DNA from: UBA7702 sp040776805
GTDB taxonomy: Bacteria; Bacillota; Dehalobacteriia; UBA7702
Assembly (NCBI GenBank): GCA_040776805.1
Contig: JAXGZS010000008.1
Coordinates: 22,112-86,111, forward strand
Reading direction: 5' to 3'
Length of the DNA: 64,000 bases
In this document: in pieces, positions 58,539 through 64,000 of the stretch
Position numbering within the stretch: position 1 is the first letter of the stretch
How the letters are laid out: each line of letters begins with the position of its first letter
Notes under the pieces: model-generated
The model's database searches: none
The model's input: the letters and a program-made list of their open reading frames with translations, nothing else
What the model was told of the DNA's origin: nothing
Position numbers and translations under genes: made by a program

Positions 58539-58988
58539 ATGACAAAGACGGAAGAAGTACAAAAAGCCATGATCGCGGCGATGAAGGCCAGGGAAAAAGA
58601 ACGGAAAGAAAGTCTTACCCTGCTGCTTTCCGCCTTGAAAGCCAAAGCCAAAGACAAAAAGGAAGCCTTGACGGAAGAGGAAGAAAACGCCATTATCGTC
58701 AAGGAAATCAAGCAAACCAAGGAAACGCTGGAGAGCGCCCCCGCCGACCGCGGCGATATCATAAGCCAATGTGAAAACCGCATTGCCGTGCTGAATGAAT
58801 TCGCGCCGCAGTTTATGGGGGAAGGGGAAATCAATGCTTTGATTGATCAAGTCCTCGCCGAATTGGGCCTGAAAGCGCCTTTGGCGCCGCTGGACAAAGG
58901 CAAAATCATGAAATCGCTGATGCCCCAGGTGAAGGGGAAAGCCGACGGCGCCCTCGTCAATCGGCTGGTCATGGAGCGTTTTGCATAA
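58539..58988 (+). CDS. yqeY: GatB/YqeY domain protein
   Basis: A 149-residue YqeY homologue: a helical protein related to the C-terminal tail of the amidotransferase subunit GatB. It has MIAAMKAREKERKESL, IKQTKETLESAP, and GKIMKSLMPQVKGKADGALVNRLV (in part). It probably contacts tRNA, but its function is unproven. It starts one base after the preceding stop. Confidence 0.9.
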   Translation: MTKTEEVQKAMIAAMKAREKERKESLTLLLSALKAKAKDKKEALTEEEENAIIVKEIKQTKETLESAPADRGDIISQCENRIAVLNEFAPQFMGEGEINALIDQVLAELGLKAPLAPLDKGKIMKSLMPQVKGKADGALVNRLVMERFA

Positions 58989-59054
58989 ATAGACACATAA
59001 CGCATAATAATACATTTATTTGTTTTGGTTTAATATAAAAAATGCCCTGGAGTA

Positions 59055-59090
59055 GCCGTGACGCGCAAATTGCCGTTACGGCACTTTTTG
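59055..59090 (+). terminator. terminator after yqeY
   Basis: GCCGTGAC pairs with GTTACGGC (one G-U pair), followed by ACTTTTTGTTTT. The rest of the 323-base gap up to the peroxiredoxin gene holds only its control region; I see no other gene in it. Confidence 0.75.
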
Positions 59091-59222
59091 TTTTATGCGC
59101 AAAATCGAACTTTTGTTTCATTTCTTTCATATTTTCCTTGTTTTGCTCCGCCTTCACCGCCGCTCCATAAGCCAGCAGCGCGGGAGAGTGTAAACCAAAG
59201 CAATTTTGGGCAACAAAGGTAT

Positions 59223-59253
59223 TTGCGAATATGTGACGTAGTCACGGTATATT
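59223..59253 (+). promoter_or_regulatory. peroxiredoxin promoter with GTGAC-N3-GTCAC site
   Basis: TTGCGA and TATATT are 19 bases apart, and the inverted repeat GTGAC-GTA-GTCAC lies between them (59233-59245). A repressor or CRP/FNR-like regulator could bind there. It does not match the PerR box. Confidence 0.4.
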
Positions 59254-59311
59254 TCTTTCTTTTACGATAAACTATGGGCATAGAAAATTTTATTTGAAGG
59301 AGGAGCATCAA

Positions 59312-59980
59312 ATGGAAGACACCAACAGAATGCCGTTGATCGGCGATCCCGCACCTGCGTTTGAGGCTGTTACGACACAAGGGACCATCAATTTCCCCGA
59401 GGACTACAAAGGCAAATGGGTGATACTTTTCTCTCATCCCGCTGATTTTACCCCGGTGTGCACCACAGAGTTTATGACCTTCGCCAGCATGATTGATGAG
59501 TTTAAAGCGATGAATACGGAACTGGTTGGCCTTTCCGTGGATTCCCTTTATGCTCATATCGCCTGGCTCAGAAAAATCAAAGAGTTGAAATGGAAAGACT
59601 TTCACGATCTCGAAGTTACGTTTCCGCTGATTGAAGATATCCGTATGGATGTGGCCAAAAAATACGGCATGATTCAGCCGAGCCAATCTAACACCCAGGC
59701 GGTTCGGGCCGTTTTTGTGATTGACCCCGAAGGCAAAATCCGCCTCATCCTCTATTATCCCCTGAGCACCGGCCGTAATTTCGACGAGATCAAACGCGTG
59801 ATCCAGGCGCTGCAAAAAGCCGATCAAGACCACGTGGCCACGCCCGCTGATTGGCGTCCGGGCCAGGATACCATCGTTCCCACCGCCGGTTCCTGCGGTA
59901 CCGCCAAAGAGCGGATGGAAAGCAAGAGCGACGATACCTACTGCCTTGATTGGTTTATGTGCTTCAAAAAGGAAAAGTAA
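59312..59980 (+). CDS. peroxiredoxin (Prx6-like)
   Basis: A 222-residue peroxiredoxin that reduces hydrogen and alkyl peroxides. The peroxidatic cysteine is in HPADFTPVCTTEF near residue 47. The length, the WRPGQDTIVPT segment and the extra C-terminal cysteines (GSCGTA and YCLDWFMC) match the long Prx6-like form of anaerobes and archaea, in which C-terminal cysteines act in resolution. GGAGGAG precedes the ATG at 59312. Oxygen-defence genes (patatin apart) continue with sod downstream. Confidence 0.9.
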   Translation: MEDTNRMPLIGDPAPAFEAVTTQGTINFPEDYKGKWVILFSHPADFTPVCTTEFMTFASMIDEFKAMNTELVGLSVDSLYAHIAWLRKIKELKWKDFHDLEVTFPLIEDIRMDVAKKYGMIQPSQSNTQAVRAVFVIDPEGKIRLILYYPLSTGRNFDEIKRVIQALQKADQDHVATPADWRPGQDTIVPTAGSCGTAKERMESKSDDTYCLDWFMCFKKEK

Positions 59981-60103
59981 TCAGGATTCCCCAAAGGGAT
60001 TCGTTTCATTAACTCTGGGTGTTACCGGCATAAGCCGTTCTTTACTCCGTAACAGTGTGGCAGTCCTTCGCGAAAAGGAATCCGTAAAATAGAAAAAGAA
60101 TCG

Positions 60104-60142
60104 AAAAACCGCGGGTCATCTTGGATGAACCGCGGTTTTTTG
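60104..60142 (+). terminator. terminator after the peroxiredoxin gene
   Basis: AAACCGCGG and CCGCGGTTT enclose a GTCAT/ATGA extension, followed by TTTTG. Confidence 0.85.
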
Positions 60143-60213
60143 TTTGAGCAGGCATAACCATGTCGATAAAGCGTAGAGTGATAAGAGAAGGCTTTTTACG
60201 GCGAGGTGGTTAG

Positions 60214-61098
60214 ATGTCCTTTGGTATCGCGCTGTCCGGCGGCGGCATTCGAGGCGCCGCCCATGTCGGTGTCATATGCGCTTTGGAGGAGGCGGGACTC
60301 TTTCCCCGTTCGGTGGCGGGGAGTAGCGCGGGCAGCATTGTTGCCGGCCTTTATGCCATGGGGATGACCGGCAAAGAGCTGAAATCCCTCGTCGAAGATT
60401 TGTCCGTCAACGGTTATGAGCTCATCGACGCCGATTATCTCGGCTTGCTCAAGGCAGGCAGGCAGTTTCTGCGCCGCAAACCCATCACTTTTTCCGGCTT
60501 GATCAAGGGCAAACGATTGGAAAACTACTTATTTTGGTTAACCAAAGGAAAACGTATGGATCAGCTGAAACCCAGGACGGTGATCCCTGCGGTGGATTTG
60601 ATCAGCGGTCTGACCGTCGCTTATACCAACGATCTGCGCCATCTCGAAGCATTAAAAGACGTTTCCTGGCAGACGGGTGTGCGCCTATCCTTTGCCATGA
60701 GGGCCAGCTGCGCTGTTCCCGCTGTTTTTCAGCCAAAAACAACAGGGGAGATGTGTTTGGTCGACGGCGGCGTAACCGACCTTTTACCGGTGAATTTGCT
60801 CCTTGCCGCCGGTGAAAAGAATGTGCTGGCCGTAGATTTGGCCCGGGACTATCACGGGGCAAACTGCAATCATATCATGGAGATCGCTTCCCACTCTTTG
60901 TCGGTGATGAGCCGCCGTTTAAGCGAATGCGCTTCTGTGGGAGAAAAGCTGCTGCTGAAACCGTCCCTCCCCAAAGGTGCGGAACTGCTGACTTTTGACA
61001 AAATGAAAGACTGTATGGCTGCGGGGTATGAAGCCACGGTAGCCTTACTGCCTCAAATTAAGGAAATCTTTGCTGAAACGGTAAAAGAGAAATCTTAA
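60214..61098 (+). CDS. patatin-like phospholipase
   Basis: A 294-residue RssA/YchK-type patatin. The oxyanion motif is LSGGGIRGAAHVG, the nucleophile is Ser in GSSAG near residue 33, and the catalytic Asp is in LVDGGVTDLLP. No signal peptide is present, so it is cytoplasmic or at the membrane face. It may hydrolyse phospholipids; real substrates in bacteria are mostly unknown. The start codon follows GGCGAGGTGG by a few bases. It is 15 bases ahead of the superoxide dismutase gene. Confidence 0.88.
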   Translation: MSFGIALSGGGIRGAAHVGVICALEEAGLFPRSVAGSSAGSIVAGLYAMGMTGKELKSLVEDLSVNGYELIDADYLGLLKAGRQFLRRKPITFSGLIKGKRLENYLFWLTKGKRMDQLKPRTVIPAVDLISGLTVAYTNDLRHLEALKDVSWQTGVRLSFAMRASCAVPAVFQPKTTGEMCLVDGGVTDLLPVNLLLAAGEKNVLAVDLARDYHGANCNHIMEIASHSLSVMSRRLSECASVGEKLLLKPSLPKGAELLTFDKMKDCMAAGYEATVALLPQIKEIFAETVKEKS

Positions 61099-61113
61099 CC
61101 TTAAGGAGGAAAT

Positions 61114-61743
61114 ATGGCGAAAAACGAATATCCTTTTACCTTGATTCCGCTGCCCTATGACGACGATGCTTTGGAGCCTTATATCAACGAAGAGACCATG
61201 GAAGTGCATCACGACCGCCTGCTGAAGGCCTATGTCGATCGGTTGAACGCAGTCTTGGCGGCTTACCCGCAGCTGCAAGAGCTGACTTTGACGCAGATGC
61301 TGGAAAATACCGCGCAGCTCCCGCCTGGCGTGCGCCAGGCGATCATCAATTTCGGCGGCGGCGTCTTCAATCACAACTTCTTTTTTGAATCGCTGCGGCC
61401 CGGACTTTATGAAAACAACCCCATTGGCAGTTTGCGCCGGGCCATTGATGCAGAATTCGGTTCTTATGAAATGTTTCGTAGAGTTTTTAAAGAAGAGGCG
61501 ATGTCGGTATTCGGTTCCGGTTGGTTGTGGCTGGTGCGAAAGGACGATGGGGGACTACTGCTGAAACGGACGGCGAATCAGGATTCGCCGATTTCCCTTG
61601 GCTACACGCCCCTCACAGTGATCGACGTTTGGGAGCACGCTTATTTTTTGCAGTACCTGAACTTGAGAGGAGACTACATTGACAGTTGGTTCCATGTTGT
61701 CGATTGGGCCAAAGCGGAGGAACGCTATCTTATGTCACCGTAA
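61114..61743 (+). CDS. sodA: superoxide dismutase (Fe/Mn type)
   Basis: A 209-residue Fe/Mn superoxide dismutase. Metal ligands are the His in METMEVHHD-like EVHHD, His in GGVFNHNFFF, and Asp and His in DVWEHAYFLQY. The gateway tyrosine is in KAYVDRLN. The segment HHDRLLKAYV has Leu-Leu where many family members have His residues in the second shell (HHxxHH), which may alter activity or metal preference. GGAGG precedes the ATG. Confidence 0.92.
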   Translation: MAKNEYPFTLIPLPYDDDALEPYINEETMEVHHDRLLKAYVDRLNAVLAAYPQLQELTLTQMLENTAQLPPGVRQAIINFGGGVFNHNFFFESLRPGLYENNPIGSLRRAIDAEFGSYEMFRRVFKEEAMSVFGSGWLWLVRKDDGGLLLKRTANQDSPISLGYTPLTVIDVWEHAYFLQYLNLRGDYIDSWFHVVDWAKAEERYLMSP

Positions 61744-61744
61744 A

Positions 61745-61771
61745 AAAACCCGGGGAAAGCCGGGTTTTTTG
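61745..61771 (+). terminator. terminator after sodA
   Basis: AAACCCGG pairs with CCGGGTTT around GGAAAG, followed by T. Confidence 0.85.
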
Positions 61772-61873
61772 TCCTTCGTGAGCCAAACGGTCAACATACC
61801 TTTCCAGTTCACTCTAACCGTTCGCTCGTTCAAAATTGGCGGCAATACCGGTACTCATAGAAAACCCAAATAA

Positions 61874-61906
61874 AAGACCTGCACATCTCGGCGATATGCA
61901 GGTCTT
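61874..61906 (-). terminator. terminator of the SWIM gene
   Basis: AAGACCTGCA pairs with TGCAGGTCTT. Read on the minus strand it ends in TTTTATTT. Confidence 0.8.
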
Positions 61907-61935
61907 CTTGCGTCATTTGATTTCATCGGGCAGCA

Positions 61936-63624
61936 TCACAGTTTGGCCAATTCTTCCATCATGGCGCGTCTTCGCCGGTATTGTCGTTTCCAGCGTCCGG
62001 CGATTTCTTGCGCCTTTTCTCTGCCTCCCTCTAACTGTCCCATCTTCTTGAGGATACGAACCATCTCGCGGTAGCGGTTACGGTCGCTGCTTTGGAGCGC
62101 CATAGCCTCCAGTTCCGCCTCATATTTCCTTATCAACTCCCTGGGATATGCTTTTTTAAAAAGTTTATGGTATTTTTCCAGAGCGAAAAGCCCCGGCTCT
62201 TTCAACACGTATTCCAGTAAGCGGTCGTAGAGCTGATCCTCTTTATAAAGGATATCCGGATTATACCGGGACGGTAATTGGGTGAAAATACGTTCCCGCT
62301 GCAATACCCATTCATCCGGTGTGTATTGATCCCGTAATTCCCGATAAATTTTGAGATCTCCGGGAGCATCCTTGAGCATCAGCTGCCAAAGCTGGTTCAC
62401 ATATTCTTCATTGCGCCCGCTGAGGCGATAGATTTCTTTCAGACGAAGGCTGTGGGAATGGATCAAATCCCAGTATTCTTGATCCAGCACCATGCTTTCC
62501 CGCAAAGCCGCGATGGCCTTATCGTATTGTTTCTCTTTGATTTGTTTTTCAATGTAATAGGCGCGCATGGCTGGAAGCTCCCAGTTTTTCCGGCAATAGG
62601 CCTTCCGTTCCTCCCAAGGGAGACCGGCGGCTTCCATACATCGCAAATGATTTTTCGCCCAGCGTTCCTCTTCGTATTGCTTTAGCCAGGGGCTGGCGAT
62701 TGTTTTTGCCGCTGTGGCCTTCCGCTCGGTCAAGGCCAGCATTGTGCCGGTGAATTCCCCCTCCAAAAAATGATGCATCAGGACGGTTTCGGCAGCTGTG
62801 AACAGTAAATCCTCTCTGTCGTGATCCAAGCGTTCCTCAAACCAGGCAAATATCTCTCTCTTTTCACTGGCACCGCATGCTTTCACAATCGTTGTCCAGG
62901 CCTCCACGGCACTATGGATGAGTTGACCAAGCCAGCCGTCGGAATCATCAAGGTCGGCAGCGATTGCGGTGTCAAGGACGTAACTGGTCAGTTGAAAGGC
63001 GTCTAAATACTTGCTCTGTTCCAAGAGAAGGGCCGTGCCGCGAACAAGGATTCTCTCTAAATCGACAATATAACCCGCTGTCTCTTGATAAACAATATAG
63101 CCGTACCGATCTCCGTATGTTCTGTCGACACGATCCACTTGCTCCCTATAGTAAGCAAGCCCTTTTTTGCTGTTTTCTTCATTTGCGAAATTCTTCAAGC
63201 GGTCTCTCATGGATTCGTCGTTGGCGAAAAGATCTGCTACGAATTTTCGCAGAGTATACTCATCAACAAGGGAAAGGAGATCGTCGTTTTCTGTCGTCCG
63301 GCGGGCAGTTGGAGCATCGCCCCTCAAAAATTCCGCTGCTTCCTCCTCAACCGCCGCTGTTTTTTCCGCTTCCCCTTCATTCAACTCATACAGCACCGCT
63401 GCCATGTGCTTACAAAAGTTCTCCCCGTCGGCATAAGGGCAGGAACAGGTCATGCCAATGATCGTATCGTCGGCAAAACCGATTTCCACGTCATAGACAT
63501 CGGTTCCGTAGACCTCCGCAATCACCGCCCCGTCTTTGCGCACCAGATTATCGACGGCTCCGTCACAATAATACTGATAGCCACGCTCTAAAATATGGCT
63601 TCTAAAAAGTTTTTGCCAATCCAT
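61936..63624 (-). CDS. SWIM zinc finger domain protein
   Basis: A 562-residue protein. The N terminus has DWQKLFRSHILERGYQYYCDGAV and a SWIM zinc finger at about residues 58-73 (CSCPYADGENFCKH, a CxC...CxH pattern). The remaining 450 residues are helical and repeat-like without a recognised enzyme. SWIM proteins often sit with SNF2-type helicases and bind DNA or protein; no helicase is in the window. TGGAGTGA precedes the start, and a small interrupted frame ends 13 bases upstream. Confidence 0.8.
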   Translation of the reverse strand: MDWQKLFRSHILERGYQYYCDGAVDNLVRKDGAVIAEVYGTDVYDVEIGFADDTIIGMTCSCPYADGENFCKHMAAVLYELNEGEAEKTAAVEEEAAEFLRGDAPTARRTTENDDLLSLVDEYTLRKFVADLFANDESMRDRLKNFANEENSKKGLAYYREQVDRVDRTYGDRYGYIVYQETAGYIVDLERILVRGTALLLEQSKYLDAFQLTSYVLDTAIAADLDDSDGWLGQLIHSAVEAWTTIVKACGASEKREIFAWFEERLDHDREDLLFTAAETVLMHHFLEGEFTGTMLALTERKATAAKTIASPWLKQYEEERWAKNHLRCMEAAGLPWEERKAYCRKNWELPAMRAYYIEKQIKEKQYDKAIAALRESMVLDQEYWDLIHSHSLRLKEIYRLSGRNEEYVNQLWQLMLKDAPGDLKIYRELRDQYTPDEWVLQRERIFTQLPSRYNPDILYKEDQLYDRLLEYVLKEPGLFALEKYHKLFKKAYPRELIRKYEAELEAMALQSSDRNRYREMVRILKKMGQLEGGREKAQEIAGRWKRQYRRRRAMMEELAKL

Positions 63625-63636
63625 GGGTTCACTCCA

Positions 63637-63849
63637 TCATTTTTTCATGGCGTCAACATAGCGTTTCAGGGACAGCCGGTTGTCGCTGCGATTCAAGGCG
63701 GTTTTAAGGTCTTTGCTGACCGGGGAACTTCATTTCGTCCCTGGCTGTGCTGAAGACAAGGCGGCGGACAAATCCGTGATCACGCCGTTGATGTCGATAC
63801 CCAAGACCTTTTTCGTTCCTTTTTCCGTTTTGTCATTTTTGTCATTCAT
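63637..63849 (-). pseudogene. small open frame interrupted by an in-frame TGA
   Basis: On the minus strand an ATG at 63849 opens 39 codons (NDKNDKTEKGTKKVLGIDI, then NGVITDLSAALSSAQPGTK) to a TGA at 63730-63732. The same frame continues for 30 codons (SSPVSKDLKTALNRSDN and on to LSLKRYVDAMKK) and ends 13 bases before the SWIM start. TATAAT lies at 63863-63868 on the minus strand. I do not recognise the product. The TGA may be a mutation or sequencing error; recoding is possible but not supported by a convincing hairpin. Confidence 0.4.
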
Positions 63850-63919
63850 GATTTATGGTTTCATTATAACGTAAAAGACTTCATTTCACCACACTTTACG
63901 AAAAAATTCTGGAAAGGAC

Positions 63920-63948
63920 TTGCATTTTAACGGAAGGTTTAGTATAAT
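63920..63948 (+). promoter_or_regulatory. promoter of the terminal tRNA gene
   Basis: TTGCAT, 17 bases, TATAAT. Confidence 0.75.
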
Positions 63949-63968
63949 AAATTTCGCATGTGAAGCCT

Positions 63969-64000
63969 GGAGAGATGGCCGAGTTTGGCTTAAGGCGCAC
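63969..64000 (+). tRNA. tRNA, 5' part only, probably tRNA-Ser
   Basis: GGAGAGATGGCCGAGT followed by a D loop ending AAGGCGCAC. This is the first 32 bases of a class II tRNA, most like serine. The anticodon lies beyond the window, so the identity is not proven. Confidence 0.75.

Noticed and set aside
63690..63732. Selenocysteine insertion at the TGA upstream of the SWIM gene
   Set aside because: The following hairpin has only four pairs and no typical SECIS loop, and the residue is not in a redox-like motif.

Overview
The window reads as a chromosomal segment of an endospore-forming member of the Bacillota, probably from the Clostridia or a relative. The evidence is a sigma-G gene with spoIIR, surface hydrolases carrying SLH repeats, strong purine-rich Shine-Dalgarno (SD) sites, promoters close to TTGACA-17-TATAAT, a glycine riboswitch before an AGCS symporter, and the Firmicutes gene order topA-trmFO-xerC-hslVU and rpsB-tsf-pyrH-frr-uppS-cdsA-dxr-rseP-ispG-proS. 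Base composition is about half GC and fairly even. I cannot name the genus. No phage or insertion sequence is visible.

Layout. 1-6.9 kb: an aminopeptidase tail, yajQ and an arginine operon (argC-J-B-D-G). 7-9.4 kb: two GH25 lysozyme-like genes, one with SLH repeats. 9.4-9.6 kb: copy A of a 173-bp non-coding repeat. 9.6-16.3 kb: SRP and ribosome-maturation genes (ylxM, ffh, rpsP, khpA, rimM, trmD, a second SPOUT methylase, rplS, rbgA, rnhB, yraN). 16.3-28.9 kb: comM, an alpha/beta hydrolase, a membrane-anchored MurF-like ligase, a D-Ala-D-Ala ligase, dprA, topA, trmFO, xerC, hslV and hslU. 29-39.9 kb: translation, isoprenoid and envelope genes from rpsB to proS, with a small ferredoxin gene between frr and uppS, then a LiaF-like protein. 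40-44.7 kb: a copper ATPase, a small tetratricopeptide-like protein and the riboswitch-controlled symporter. 44.7-48.2 kb, minus strand: sigG-spoIIR and an SLH amidase behind a long structured leader. 48.2-49.3 kb: small hypothetical genes, a Cas12a-like repeat pair enclosing a tRNA-Gly-like segment, repeat copy B and a DUF1540 gene. 49.3-64 kb: nth, speE, a degenerate agmatinase homologue, four tRNAs, sfsA, larA, methylases, tRNA-Pro, two DUF4190-type proteins, a frameshifted lgt, ADP-ribosylglycohydrolase, yqeY, peroxiredoxin, patatin, superoxide dismutase, a SWIM-domain protein and the start of a tRNA-Ser.

Most of the window is ordinary housekeeping sequence. The places worth attention are the Cas12a-like repeat pair with a 30-base exact match to the tRNA-Gly gene of this same window, the 173-bp repeat whose two copies are each bracketed by their own duplicated hairpin, the unassigned leader RNA of the SLH amidase, a sigma-G-like promoter driving sigG-spoIIR, a degenerate first aptamer in the glycine riboswitch, and an agmatinase homologue without key metal ligands. 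Four loci (trmD, comM, lgt and the small gene at the right end) carry indel-like or stop lesions. These could be assembly errors and should be checked against reads before any biological reading.
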